Assembly (NCBI RefSeq): GCF_900217815.1
Contig: NZ_OBMT01000001.1
Location: 496,001-560,000, forward strand
Length of the DNA: 64,000 bases
Origin: Rhodobacter maris
GTDB lineage: Bacteria; Pseudomonadota; Alphaproteobacteria; Rhodobacterales; Rhodobacteraceae
Direction of reading: 5' to 3'
Shown here: one piece after another, positions 9,391-17,754 of the stretch
How positions within the stretch are numbered: position 1 is the first letter of the stretch
How the letters are laid out: each line of letters starts with the position of its first letter
The notes under the pieces: model-generated
Told to the model about the DNA's origin: nothing
The model's database searches: none
Seen by the model: the letters and a program-made list of their open reading frames with translations, nothing else
Translations under genes and position numbers: made by a program

Positions 9391-9936
9391 ATGCTGCGGT
9401 TGATCGTCCTTTATACGGCGCTTGCGCTGAGCGCAAATATCGCGGCCGCGGCCGATCTGGCCCCGCTGCGCATGGGCGAGATGAAAAAGCTCGCGGTGTT
9501 CAGCGCGCCGCTCGCCGCGCCCACCCTCCCCTTCACCGACGAGGCAGGAAACAGCCGCAGCCTCGCGGATTATCGCGGCAAGGTGGTGCTTTTGAACCTC
9601 TGGGCGACCTGGTGCGCGCCCTGCCGCAAGGAAATGCCCGACATCGAGGCGCTCGCGGCCAGCGAGAACGGCGCGGATTTCGTGGTATTGACGGTGGCTG
9701 CAAGCGGGCGCGACACACCCCAGAAAGTGGCCAGTTTCTTCGAGCGGGCGGGGGTGACCCACTTGCCGCGCTTCATCGACGCGACCGAACGGCTCGCGCG
9801 CGCTTTCGGGCTTGTCGGCCTGCCCGCAACGATCCTGATCGACCGCCGGGGTCAGGTGGTGGCGCAGCTCATGGGCCCGGCCGACTGGTCGAGCCCGGAA
9901 GCGAAAGCCGTGATCGCGGCCCTGCGCGCCAATTAA
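9391..9936 (+). CDS. tlpA: TlpA-family thiol:disulfide oxidoreductase
   Basis: Periplasmic thioredoxin-like reductase, typically involved in cytochrome oxidase or cytochrome c assembly. The 181-residue protein starts [21 protein letters not shown], a cleavable signal peptide, followed by an AhpC/TSA-Redoxin fold. The active site is [13 protein letters not shown] (CxxC) and a cis-proline region is [14 protein letters not shown] ggagg site at 9382-9386 fixes the ATG at 9391; the longer open frame from 9262 is antisense to argH. The tlpA name follows the family and is not a proven orthology. Confidence 0.88.
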   Translation: MLRLIVLYTALALSANIAAAADLAPLRMGEMKKLAVFSAPLAAPTLPFTDEAGNSRSLADYRGKVVLLNLWATWCAPCRKEMPDIEALAASENGADFVVLTVAASGRDTPQKVASFFERAGVTHLPRFIDATERLARAFGLVGLPATILIDRRGQVVAQLMGPADWSSPEAKAVIAALRAN

Positions 9937-9951
9937 GGGCGCGCTCGCCGC

Positions 9952-11187
9952 TCAGACGCGGTCACCGCGCAGGAAAGAGTTCATCGCCGAGCCGATTTCC
10001 TCCGAAAGGCGCATGATCGATTCGAGCCGCTTCTTGATGTCGTCATGGAAGATATCGAGTTGATCGATCGTGGCCGAAAGCCCGCCGCTGGTCTCACGCA
10101 TCCGCCCGCATTCGACGCGGCCGAGCACCCGGATCGTATCGAGCCCCAGCATCTGGCGGCGGATCTCCGCGCTGGACCGGCTCAGCCCGTCGGCATGGCT
10201 TACCGCCTGCTCCATGGCCTCACGGGTGGCGCGGCGGGTGTTTTCCTCAAGCTTCTGCAACAACACGCGCTCGTGATCCCAGTCGATTCCCTCGACCGGA
10301 TCTGCCTCCGCGAAATTCGCGTTCATCTCCGAGAGCACCCGATTCGAGCCAAGCAGGAAGAGCGCCCGCGCCGCCTGCCGCGACACCCGGTCGCACAGAT
10401 TGTCGCGCCCGGCCACGAAGCTGCGCAACCGCTCCGAGATCACCATCGAAGACGCCTTGTAATTTTCCGAAATTGCCGAGACCGGCCCGCCCGAAGGTTC
10501 GAGCCGCGAGGCGACGATGCGCATGTTGTTGGGGATCGACTGCAGCGCCTCGAAGCTGCGCAGGAGCTTCATCTGCTCCTGGGTGACCTGCTCGAGAGCT
10601 TTGTTCATCTCGATCAGCCGCGAGGTGCGCGGATCGGCAGGGCGGCCGAGCTTCTTGTCGCGCGCCGCGAGCTCCTGCCCGAGCGCGAAGGCCATATAGC
10701 TCGTGTAACTCGAAAACCCCTCGCTCGCGGCGATTGCGCGCAATTCGTTTGCGCTCAGCTCCGGGTCAGTATTCTCGCTGCGGTCGCGCGCGGAGATGCG
10801 GGCATAAACATCGCGGATGCGCTCGAAGAGCGCCGTCGAAGGCCGCAACCGGACCGACAGGAAACCGTCTTCAACCGGCATCAGTACCGCAAAAACCCAG
10901 TAATGATCGCCATTGGCGCAGCGGTTCTTCACGTAGGCGCCCATCGGATGGCCTGCGCCCAGCGCACTCCACAGGATCCGGAACACGCCGCGCGGGGTGT
11001 CGGGATGGCGCACGAGCTTGTGGGGGGCGCCCAGAAGCCGGTCCCATTCAAACCCGGAAACACGTCGGAACACCTCGTTCCCGGCCAGGATCACGCCGCG
11101 TTTGTCGGTGCGCGAATAGAACAACTCGTCGAAGCCGAAAAGCGCTTCGCCCTCTTGCATGCGGGAGATATCGGTCTGACTGGTCAT
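9952..11187 (-). CDS. Aer-like PAS-domain sensory protein (cytosolic)
   Basis: A 411-residue protein whose N-terminal 130 residues form a PAS domain of the aerotaxis-receptor type (TDKRGVILAGNEVFRRVSG, APHKLVRHPDTPRGVFRILW). The remainder is helical. No TM segment and no canonical methyl-accepting signalling hairpin (EIGxxIxxIxxIAxQTNLLALNA) are visible, so it probably signals through another partner. It is divergent from an EAL protein across a 174-bp intergenic region with a CtrA-like motif, which suggests joint control of motility or c-di-GMP behaviour. Confidence 0.75.
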   Translation of the reverse strand: MTSQTDISRMQEGEALFGFDELFYSRTDKRGVILAGNEVFRRVSGFEWDRLLGAPHKLVRHPDTPRGVFRILWSALGAGHPMGAYVKNRCANGDHYWVFAVLMPVEDGFLSVRLRPSTALFERIRDVYARISARDRSENTDPELSANELRAIAASEGFSSYTSYMAFALGQELAARDKKLGRPADPRTSRLIEMNKALEQVTQEQMKLLRSFEALQSIPNNMRIVASRLEPSGGPVSAISENYKASSMVISERLRSFVAGRDNLCDRVSRQAARALFLLGSNRVLSEMNANFAEADPVEGIDWDHERVLLQKLEENTRRATREAMEQAVSHADGLSRSSAEIRRQMLGLDTIRVLGRVECGRMRETSGGLSATIDQLDIFHDDIKKRLESIMRLSEEIGSAMNSFLRGDRV

Positions 11188-11307
11188 GGTGTCCTGAGGC
11201 GATGGTTAACATGACCCGTTCTAAAGCACCGCCGTTACCGAGGGGTTTATGATCCTTTGGGTGCCACAAATTTTGCGATTAACCATCAAAGCGGAAGCCT
11301 TTGTAGC

Positions 11308-11322
11308 TTAATCTCTTCTTAG
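11308..11322 (+). promoter_or_regulatory. CtrA-like binding site upstream of the EAL gene
   Basis: TTAA-N7-TTAG (bases 11308-11311 and 11319-11322) matches the alphaproteobacterial CtrA full-site consensus TTAA-N7-TTAA at seven of eight positions, about 43 bp before the EAL start codon. The same intergenic region also holds a perfect 9-bp inverted repeat GATGGTTAA (11201-11209) / TTAACCATC (11279-11287). Occupancy by CtrA is inferred from sequence only. Confidence 0.45.
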
Positions 11323-11364
11323 CCCCGCTCCGCCATTGTGCCGAAGATACGGAAGGAGTGGATG

Positions 11365-12207
11365 ATGTCCAAGCGCCCTGACTCTCTGCATGACCCGATT
11401 GCGCTCTCGGATGCGAGCCCTCTGCATTTTGCGGTGTCCCAACGGGATCGCGACACCCTTTCGATGGTGGCCGGAGCGGTCGAGCGGCGCGACGTGGTCC
11501 TGGCATTCCAGCCGATCATCCAGACCCGCCACCCCGAACGGCCCGCCTTTTACGAGGGGCTGATCCGGGTGCTCGACGACAACGGGCGGGTGATTCCGGC
11601 GAAGGATTTCATCGATACGATCGAAACCACCGAACTCGGCCGCAAGATCGATTGCCTCACGCTCGAAATGGGGCTGATGTCGCTCACCGAAGACCCGACA
11701 TTGCGGCTCTCGGTGAACATGTCGGCGCGCTCGATCGGCTATCCGGAGTGGAGCCGCACCCTGCAACGCGGGCTGGCGGCGGACAGCTCGGTGGCCGAGC
11801 GTCTGATTCTCGAAGTGACCGAAAGCTCGGCGATGGCGATGCCCGAACTCGTCTCGGTTTTCATGCAGGACATGCAACTCAAGGGCGTGGCCTTCGCACT
11901 CGACGATTTTGGCGCGGGCTATACCTCGTTCCGCTATCTGCGCGAGTTCTACTTCGACATCCTGAAGATCGACGGCCAGTTCATCTCTGGCATCGCGCGC
12001 AATCGCGACAATCAGGTTCTGACTCATGCGTTGATGTCGATCGCGCAGCATTTCGAAATGTTCACCGTTGCCGAAGGCGTGGAAAGCGCCGATGATGCGG
12101 CTTGGCTCGCCAATGCGGGCATCGACTGCATGCAGGGCTTTTATTTCGGCGCACCGACGATCATGCCGCCGTGGAAAGTACCGACGGCGAAGCAGGCGCG
12201 CGCCTGA
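11365..12207 (+). CDS. EAL-domain protein (c-di-GMP phosphodiesterase-like)
   Basis: A stand-alone EAL domain of about 280 residues. Motifs in order: YEGLIRV (EGL in place of EAL), LSVNMSARS, LEVTESSAM, FALDDFGAGYTSFRYL, LKIDGQFI, VAEGVES and QGFYFG. The metal- and general-base-linked Glu, Asn, Asp-Asp, Lys, Glu and Gln positions all appear present, so hydrolysis of c-di-GMP is plausible despite EGL. Tandem ATGs at 11362 and 11365 follow the site aggag (11354-11358); 11365 gives the better 6-nt spacing. It diverges from the PAS gene and is followed by a terminator. Confidence 0.85.
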   Translation: MSKRPDSLHDPIALSDASPLHFAVSQRDRDTLSMVAGAVERRDVVLAFQPIIQTRHPERPAFYEGLIRVLDDNGRVIPAKDFIDTIETTELGRKIDCLTLEMGLMSLTEDPTLRLSVNMSARSIGYPEWSRTLQRGLAADSSVAERLILEVTESSAMAMPELVSVFMQDMQLKGVAFALDDFGAGYTSFRYLREFYFDILKIDGQFISGIARNRDNQVLTHALMSIAQHFEMFTVAEGVESADDAAWLANAGIDCMQGFYFGAPTIMPPWKVPTAKQARA

Positions 12208-12219
12208 CCGCAGGCGAGA

Positions 12220-12244
12220 CGGGCCGACAAGGCGGCCCGGTTTT
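12220..12244 (+). terminator. Rho-independent terminator after the EAL gene
   Basis: CGGGCCG (12220-12226) pairs with CGGCCCG (12233-12239) across a 6-nt loop and is followed by gTTTT. It lies 13 bp after the EAL stop and separates this gene from phaA. Confidence 0.75.
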
Positions 12245-12394
12245 GTGATATATCCCGCAAACGTCTGCGCAAGAAAATTGCGCGCAGGCCTTCCAATGTT
12301 GTCAAATCTGCTTGACCTCCCCCTTTCTTCGGGCATGCTGCACGGCGGCGAAGGGTGCCTTCTGGCGCCTGCAATCCTGTGAGGAGGGGAATTC

Positions 12395-13570
12395 ATGACC
12401 AATGTCGTCATCGTCTCGGCGGCGCGTACCGCCGTGGGCAGTTTCAACGGCGCTTTCGCGAACACGCCCGCGCATGATCTGGGCGCGGCGGTGATCGAGG
12501 CCGTGGTGGCGCGCGCGGGCATCGACAAGGCCGAGGTGTCGGAAACGATTCTGGGCCAGGTGCTGAGCGCGGGGCAAGGCCAGAACCCGGCGCGTCAGGC
12601 CCATATCAAGGCCGGCCTGCCGATCGAATCGGCCGCCTGGGGCATCAACCAGGTCTGCGGCTCGGGCCTGCGCACGGTGGCGCTGGGCGCCCAGCACATC
12701 CAGCTTGGCGATGCCGATATCGTCGTGGCCGGTGGTCAGGAGAGCATGTCGCTTTCGCCCCACGTCGCGCATCTGCGCGCGGGCACCAAGATGGGCGACA
12801 TGAAGATGATCGATTCGATGATCAAGGACGGGCTCTGGGATGCCTTCAACGGCTACCACATGGGCCAGACCGCGGAGAATGTCGCCGCGCAGTGGCAGAT
12901 CAGCCGCGAGATGCAGGACGCATTGGCGCTTGCCTCCCAGAACAAGGCCGAAGCCGCGCAAAAGGCTGGCAAATTCACCGACGAGATCGTTCCCTTTACG
13001 GTCAAGACCCGCAAGGGGGACATCGTCGTCGATGCCGATGAATACATCCGCCACGGCGCCACGCTCGAATCGATGCAGAAGCTGAAGCCCGCCTTCATCA
13101 AGGATGGCACCGTCACCGCGGGCAATGCGAGCGGCATCAACGACGGCGCGGCCGTGGTGCTTCTGATGACCGAGGAAGAGGCTGCCAAGCGTGGCCTGAC
13201 GCCGATGGCGCGGATCGCCTCCTGGGCCACCGCCGGGCTCGACCCCTCGATCATGGGCTGCGGGCCGATCCCGGCCTCGCGCAAGGCGCTTGAGAAAGCA
13301 GGCTGGACCGCCGCCGATCTCGACCTGATCGAGGCGAACGAGGCCTTCGCCGCGCAGGCCTGCGCGGTCAACAAGGACATGGGCTGGGATACCGCGAAGG
13401 TGAACGTCAACGGTGGTGCCATCGCCATCGGTCACCCGATCGGCGCCTCGGGCTGCCGCATCCTCAACACCCTTGTCTTCGAAATGAAACGTTCGGGTGC
13501 GAAAAAGGGCCTCGCAACGCTCTGCATCGGCGGCGGCATGGGCGTGGCGATGTGCCTCGAAGGGCTTTGA
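12395..13570 (+). CDS. phaA: Acetyl-CoA acetyltransferase (beta-ketothiolase)
   Basis: Condenses two acetyl-CoA to acetoacetyl-CoA, the first step of polyhydroxybutyrate synthesis. The 391-residue thiolase has the nucleophilic cysteine in [11 protein letters not shown] (near residue 88), the GGQESMS loop, [17 protein letters not shown] and the second cysteine in [11 protein letters not shown]. Length and motifs match biosynthetic thiolases. A gaggagg ribosome binding site precedes ATG 12395. phaB follows 116 bp downstream after a long palindrome. Confidence 0.96.
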   Translation: MTNVVIVSAARTAVGSFNGAFANTPAHDLGAAVIEAVVARAGIDKAEVSETILGQVLSAGQGQNPARQAHIKAGLPIESAAWGINQVCGSGLRTVALGAQHIQLGDADIVVAGGQESMSLSPHVAHLRAGTKMGDMKMIDSMIKDGLWDAFNGYHMGQTAENVAAQWQISREMQDALALASQNKAEAAQKAGKFTDEIVPFTVKTRKGDIVVDADEYIRHGATLESMQKLKPAFIKDGTVTAGNASGINDGAAVVLLMTEEEAAKRGLTPMARIASWATAGLDPSIMGCGPIPASRKALEKAGWTAADLDLIEANEAFAAQACAVNKDMGWDTAKVNVNGGAIAIGHPIGASGCRILNTLVFEMKRSGAKKGLATLCIGGGMGVAMCLEGL

Positions 13571-13611
13571 TTGCCCCCTGCGACATTATTTTTCTGCAAA
13601 TGCGAAAAACG

Positions 13612-13634
13612 GGCGCGCAACAATGTTGCGCGCC
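13612..13634. promoter_or_regulatory. 23-bp palindrome between phaA and phaB
   Basis: GGCGCGCAACA (13612-13622), one central A, and TGTTGCGCGCC (13624-13634) form a perfect palindrome, followed by an AT-rich stretch tcaattctttt. Just upstream lies a second imperfect dyad TTTTTCTGCA / TGCGAAAAA (13590-13608). The palindrome could be an intercistronic terminator/attenuator that lowers phaB expression, or an operator for a PhaR-type regulator. Sequence alone does not decide between them. Confidence 0.6.
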
Positions 13635-13686
13635 TCAATTCTTTTCGGTAACAGCATTTCAAAGGGATCTTTGATTAGGAGGAATC

Positions 13687-14409
13687 ATGTCCAGGGTTGC
13701 ACTTGTCACCGGGGGCACGCGCGGCATCGGCGCCGCTATTTCGATGGCGCTGAAGGAAGCGGGGTATACGGTCGTTGCCAACTATGCCGGCAATGACGAA
13801 GCGGCGCGTGAATTCACCCATGTGACCGGCATCAAAACGGTGAAATGGTCCGTGGCCGATTACACCGGTTGCGAGGACGGCATCCGCCAGATCGAAGACG
13901 AGGTCGGCCCGATCGATGTGCTCGTCAACAACGCTGGCATCACCCGCGATGCGCCGTTCCACAAGATGAGCCGCGAGCAATGGGATCAGGTGATCGGCAC
14001 CAACCTGAACGGGCTCTTCAACATGACCCATCCGCTCTGGAACGGGATGCGGGAGCGCAAGTTCGGCCGGATCATCAACATCTCCTCGATCAACGGCCAA
14101 AAGGGCCAGTTCGGTCAGGTGAACTATTCCGCGGCCAAAGCGGGCGACATCGGCTTCACCAAGGCGTTGGCGCAAGAGGGCGCGCGCTCGGGCATCACCG
14201 TGAACGCGATCTGCCCGGGCTACATCGCCACCGAGATGGTGATGGCGGTGCCGGAGAAGGTGCGCGAATCGATCATCGCGACGATCCCGGTCGGCCGACT
14301 TGGCGAACCGGACGAAATCGCCCGCACCGTGGTCTTCCTCGCCTCCGATCAGGCGGGGTTCATCACCGGCGCCACCTTCACCGTGAACGGCGGCCAGTAT
14401 CTCACCTGA
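13687..14409 (+). CDS. phaB: Acetoacetyl-CoA reductase (NADPH)
   Basis: Reduces acetoacetyl-CoA to (R)-3-hydroxybutyryl-CoA for polyhydroxybutyrate. The 240-residue short-chain dehydrogenase has the cofactor motif GGTRGIG (residues 9-15), NNAG, the catalytic Ser in NISSINGQKGQFGQ, and YSAAKAG with the Tyr/Lys pair. FTVNGGQYLT at the C-terminus is characteristic of PhaB. An aggaggaatc ribosome binding site precedes the ATG. The polymerase phaC is not in this window. Confidence 0.96.
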   Translation: MSRVALVTGGTRGIGAAISMALKEAGYTVVANYAGNDEAAREFTHVTGIKTVKWSVADYTGCEDGIRQIEDEVGPIDVLVNNAGITRDAPFHKMSREQWDQVIGTNLNGLFNMTHPLWNGMRERKFGRIINISSINGQKGQFGQVNYSAAKAGDIGFTKALAQEGARSGITVNAICPGYIATEMVMAVPEKVRESIIATIPVGRLGEPDEIARTVVFLASDQAGFITGATFTVNGGQYLT

Positions 14410-14431
14410 TTTGCCCTTGGCAAATCACCCG

Positions 14432-14457
14432 GAGGCCCGCATCTTGCGGGCCTCTTT
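14432..14457 (+). terminator. Terminator after phaB
   Basis: A nine-base-pair stem GAGGCCCGC (14432-14440) / GCGGGCCTC (14446-14454) with loop atctt is followed by TTT. A preceding perfect dyad GATTTGCC / GGCAAATC (14408-14426) overlaps the phaB stop and may act with it. Confidence 0.8.
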
Positions 14458-14472
14458 GCTTTCGGGGGGCAT

Positions 14473-15336
14473 ATGTCGCGCACTCAGGCCACGGTGATCG
14501 GTTTTTCGGCGGTAGCGCTCTGGGCGCTTCTGGCGCTTTTCACAGTGGGCACGGCGCCCGTGCCGCCCTTGCAGCTCAATGCGCTCTGCTTTGCGCTTGG
14601 TGGCGCCATCGGGCTTATCTGGGTGGCGACAACCGATGGCTTCGCGGTGCTGCGCCAGATCTCCTGGAAGGTCTATGCCTTCGGCACGGCGGGGCTGTTC
14701 GGCTACCACTTCCTCTATTTCTCGGCGCTGCGCCTTGCGCCCCCCGCCGAGGCCAGCCTCATTGCCTATCTCTGGCCCCTGCTGATCGTCGTCTTCTCGG
14801 GGCTTTTGCCGGGCGAGACGCTCAAGCGGCTCCACATCCTCGGCGCGCTTGTGGCCTTTGCCGGGGCCGCGCTGATCGTGGCGCGCGGCGGCATCGCCGC
14901 CTCGGCGACTGCACTGCCGGGCTATGGGCTCGCGCTTCTCTGCGCGCTGACATGGTCGAGCTATTCGCTGATCTCGCGCCGTCTGGGCTCCGTGCCCACC
15001 GCCGCCGTGGCCGTGTACTGCCTGCTCACCGCCGCGCTCTCAGGCCTCGCGCATGTCGCGCTCGAAGAGACGGTCTGGCCCGCCTCTCCGCTGGGTTGGG
15101 GCGCGGTGATCGCGCTTGGCCTCGGGCCGGTGGGGCTGGCCTTCTACACATGGGATCTGGGGGTCAAACGCGGCGATATCCAGATGCTCGGCACGGCCTC
15201 TTATGCGGCGCCCTTGCTCTCGACGGTGGTGATGATCGCTGCGGGGAAGGCGGCGGCAAGTCCGGTTCTGGTACTCGCCGCCGCGATGATCGCCGCGGGG
15301 GCCTTTCTGGCCGCTCTTGGCAGCCGGTCCGGCTAG
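14473..15336 (+). CDS. DMT/EamA-family transporter
   Basis: A 287-residue inner-membrane protein with about ten hydrophobic segments arranged as two EamA repeats (roughly residues 5-138 and 148-283), the drug/metabolite transporter layout. Characteristic stretches are SLIAYLWPLLIVVFSGLLPG at the end of repeat one and GLAFYTWDLGVKRGDIQMLG in repeat two; the latter resembles YddG-like amino-acid exporters. The substrate is not predictable from sequence. It follows the phaB terminator, so it probably has its own promoter. Confidence 0.85.
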   Translation: MSRTQATVIGFSAVALWALLALFTVGTAPVPPLQLNALCFALGGAIGLIWVATTDGFAVLRQISWKVYAFGTAGLFGYHFLYFSALRLAPPAEASLIAYLWPLLIVVFSGLLPGETLKRLHILGALVAFAGAALIVARGGIAASATALPGYGLALLCALTWSSYSLISRRLGSVPTAAVAVYCLLTAALSGLAHVALEETVWPASPLGWGAVIALGLGPVGLAFYTWDLGVKRGDIQMLGTASYAAPLLSTVVMIAAGKAAASPVLVLAAAMIAAGAFLAALGSRSG

Positions 15337-15397
15337 GACCACGCAAGGCCCAAACGCTTCTTCACGCTTGACCGGGGGCGCCCGGTCGAAGCTGCCG

Positions 15398-15571
15398 TTA
15401 GACCGCCGCACCCTCGAGCTTGGCGATTTGTTCCTTGAGCCGCAATTTCTGCTTTTTCATCTCCGAAATCTGCAGATCGTTGAAGCTCGGAGTGCGCAGC
15501 GCAACTTCGACCTCCTCCGACAGAGCCTCATGTTTTTTGCGAAGTTCAGCGATATGCGAACCCACGGACAT
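15398..15571 (-). CDS. YdcH/DUF465 family small protein
   Basis: A 57-residue, highly charged helical protein (MSVGSHIAELRKKHEALSEE, then DLQISEMKKQKLRLKEQIAKL) typical of the DUF465/YdcH family, which forms short coiled-coils. It starts at ATG 15571 after the purine-rich site gaggaga. Function is unknown. It lies convergent with the DMT transporter, 61 bp beyond it. Confidence 0.85.
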   Translation of the reverse strand: MSVGSHIAELRKKHEALSEEVEVALRTPSFNDLQISEMKKQKLRLKEQIAKLEGAAV

Positions 15572-15702
15572 GGCAGTCTCCTCTCTTGTCTCGGTAAGAG
15601 AAGTGCATCACGTTTTTTGCGTTTTGTCACGCTCTTGTCGTGATCACAGGCGATAATGTGCCTTCATGGTGTGGGATTTGTTGCCATGCCCTCGCCGCAG
15701 CC

Positions 15703-16467
15703 TCAGAGTGCGAGCGGCAGGGCTTCGCCGTTGCGCAAGATTGCCTGCGCCGCTTCCGTCAGATCCTCGGCATCGCCGCCATGTGCTGCTTTTGCGTGCA
15801 GGATGAAGGGGGCGAGAAGCTGGAGCCGCCCTTTGCCCCCCTTGCGCGCCCGCACCACGATTCGCCCTGCCGCGCGGCCCGCGCGCGGCGCGATCGGCAA
15901 TACCGAGATCGACCCGCCTCCCGTGCTCAAGGCACCGAGCGCCTCCGCCAGCCGATCGGCATTCTGGATCATCGTCAGCCAGCCGCCGGGAGAAAGCCGC
16001 CGGAAGCCCGCTCGCACCCAGTCGGAGAGCGGCGTCGCCTCGCGCTGCGCCCGCTCGCGGCCCGCATCTGCCGCAGCCGTGCCCGAGGCCGGGGTGAAAT
16101 AGGGCGGGTTGGCAATGACATGGTCAAAGCTCATGCCCCGGAGCGGGCCGGGCATCTGCGCCAGATCCCCTTCAAAGACTTCGAGCGCGATCCCGTTTGC
16201 CGCCGCATTGCGCCGCGCCAGATCGGCATATTCGGGCTGCAATTCCAGCCCCGAGAGCCGCAGACCCGTCACCCGCGCACCAAGGCAAAGGCTCGCCACC
16301 CCCGCCCCGCAGCCCAGTTCCAGCACCGCCTGACCCGGGCGCGCGTCGCAGGCCGCGGCCAAGAGCACCGGATCCATCGCCGCGCGATAGCCCGCGCGCG
16401 GCTGCAGCACCGTCAAACGGCCATCCAGAAACCGGTCCGCACTGCAGTCCTCGGGCGCGAACATCAT
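15703..16467 (-). CDS. trmN6: tRNA1(Val) (adenine(37)-N6)-methyltransferase-type methyltransferase
   Basis: A 254-residue SAM-dependent methyltransferase with motif I LELGCGAGVASLCLG and the N6-adenine catalytic motif VIANPPYF, as in TrmN6/YfiC. The N-terminal CSADRFLDGRLTVLQPRAGYR segment matches the family substrate loop. The start overlaps the upstream DUF2007 gene by four bases (16464-16467). The exact tRNA target is inferred from the family. The downstream 130 bp up to ydcH shows no gene. Confidence 0.82.
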   Translation of the reverse strand: MMFAPEDCSADRFLDGRLTVLQPRAGYRAAMDPVLLAAACDARPGQAVLELGCGAGVASLCLGARVTGLRLSGLELQPEYADLARRNAAANGIALEVFEGDLAQMPGPLRGMSFDHVIANPPYFTPASGTAAADAGRERAQREATPLSDWVRAGFRRLSPGGWLTMIQNADRLAEALGALSTGGGSISVLPIAPRAGRAAGRIVVRARKGGKGRLQLLAPFILHAKAAHGGDAEDLTEAAQAILRNGEALPLAL

Positions 16468-16676
16468 TCCTCCAGCAGGTCATTGTCGCGCAGAATCGCC
16501 TGCGCCATGAACAGATCCGCATCGGCCACCATCAATCTGCGCGGCAATATGCCGAGGCTGCCATCAAGAATGCTCATGTGGACGTCGAGTTCAAAGACCG
16601 TTATATCCTCGCCCTCAAGAAGGGCCGTTGCCAGGGCGAGTTTGACCGGGTCCGTGGTGCGCAGAAGCTCTTTCAT
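16464..16676 (-). CDS. DUF2007 domain protein
   Basis: A 70-residue protein covering one DUF2007 domain (putative signal-transducing protein): MKELLRTTDPVKLALATALL, then DITVFELDVHMSILDGS and DADLFMAQAIL. No catalytic residues are apparent. The gene is translationally coupled to the methyltransferase downstream (ATGA overlap) and diverges from the polyprenyl synthase gene. Confidence 0.85.
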   Translation of the reverse strand: MKELLRTTDPVKLALATALLEGEDITVFELDVHMSILDGSLGILPRRLMVADADLFMAQAILRDNDLLEE

Positions 16677-16737
16677 GCACTCGACTTAAGGGGAGCATCC
16701 GCTGCTTGTCGAGCCGAAGAATTGGGAAGGAAGACCG

Positions 16738-17739
16738 ATGAGCCTCGACGGCAAGGCCACGAAGCCGCACGAGCGCCTGGCGCAGGCGCTCTCCGATGAC
16801 ATGGCGGCGGTGAATGCGCTCATTCGCGAACGGATGAGTTCAGAGCACGCCCCCCGCATCCCAGAGGTTACGGCGCATCTGATCGAGGCGGGCGGCAAGC
16901 GGCTCCGCCCGATGCTGACGCTCGCCGCCGCGCGGGTGCTGGGCTATGAGGGCCCCTATCATGTCCACCTCGCCGCAACGGTCGAGTTCATCCACACCGC
17001 CACGCTGCTGCATGACGACGTGGTCGACGAGAGCGGCCAGCGCCGCGGCCGCCCCACCGCGAACCTTCTGTGGGACAACAAATCCTCGGTGCTGGTGGGG
17101 GATTATCTCTTTGCCCGTTCGTTCCAGTTGATGACCGAGACGAACAACATGCGGGTGATGGACATTCTCGCCAACGCCTCGGCAGTGATCGCCGAGGGCG
17201 AGGTGTTGCAGCTTACCGCGGCGCAGAATCTCGCCACCACCGAGGATGTCTATCTGCGCGTGATCCGCGGCAAGACCGCGGCACTCTTCTCGGCGGCAAC
17301 CGAGGTGGGCGGGGTGATCGCGGGCGGCACGGACGCACAGATCAAGGCGCTTTACGATTACGGCGATGCGCTCGGCATCGCCTTCCAGATGGTCGATGAT
17401 CTCTTGGATTACGGCGGCACCGCGGCCGAGACCGGCAAGAACGTCGGCGACGATTTCCGCGAACGCAAGCTGACGATGCCGGTGATCAAGGCCGTGACGC
17501 AATCGGATGCAGAAGAACGCGCGTTCTGGAAACGGGTGATCGAGAAGGGCGAGCAGCACGAGGGCGATCTTGAGCACGCGCTCGATCTCATGGCAAAATA
17601 CGGCACGCTCGAGGCGACGCGCCGCGATGCGATCGGCTGGACCGACACCGCGCGGGCCGCGCTGGCAAAACTCCCCGGGCATCCCCTGCGCGACATGCTC
17701 GACGATCTGGCCGATTTCGTCGTCGAACGGGTGCGCTGA
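16738..17739 (+). CDS. ispB: All-trans polyprenyl diphosphate synthase (quinone side chain)
   Basis: Elongates farnesyl diphosphate with isopentenyl diphosphate to the long prenyl tail of ubiquinone. The 333-residue protein has the first Asp-rich motif in LLHDDVVDES, the second in QMVDDLLDY, GGKRLRPML for diphosphate binding and GDDFRERKLTMPVI near the C-terminal third. Chain length (probably decaprenyl or octaprenyl) cannot be fixed here. A ggaaggaag site precedes ATG 16738. Confidence 0.92.
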   Translation: MSLDGKATKPHERLAQALSDDMAAVNALIRERMSSEHAPRIPEVTAHLIEAGGKRLRPMLTLAAARVLGYEGPYHVHLAATVEFIHTATLLHDDVVDESGQRRGRPTANLLWDNKSSVLVGDYLFARSFQLMTETNNMRVMDILANASAVIAEGEVLQLTAAQNLATTEDVYLRVIRGKTAALFSAATEVGGVIAGGTDAQIKALYDYGDALGIAFQMVDDLLDYGGTAAETGKNVGDDFRERKLTMPVIKAVTQSDAEERAFWKRVIEKGEQHEGDLEHALDLMAKYGTLEATRRDAIGWTDTARAALAKLPGHPLRDMLDDLADFVVERVR

Positions 17740-17754
17740 ACGCGCAGGGCGCGC

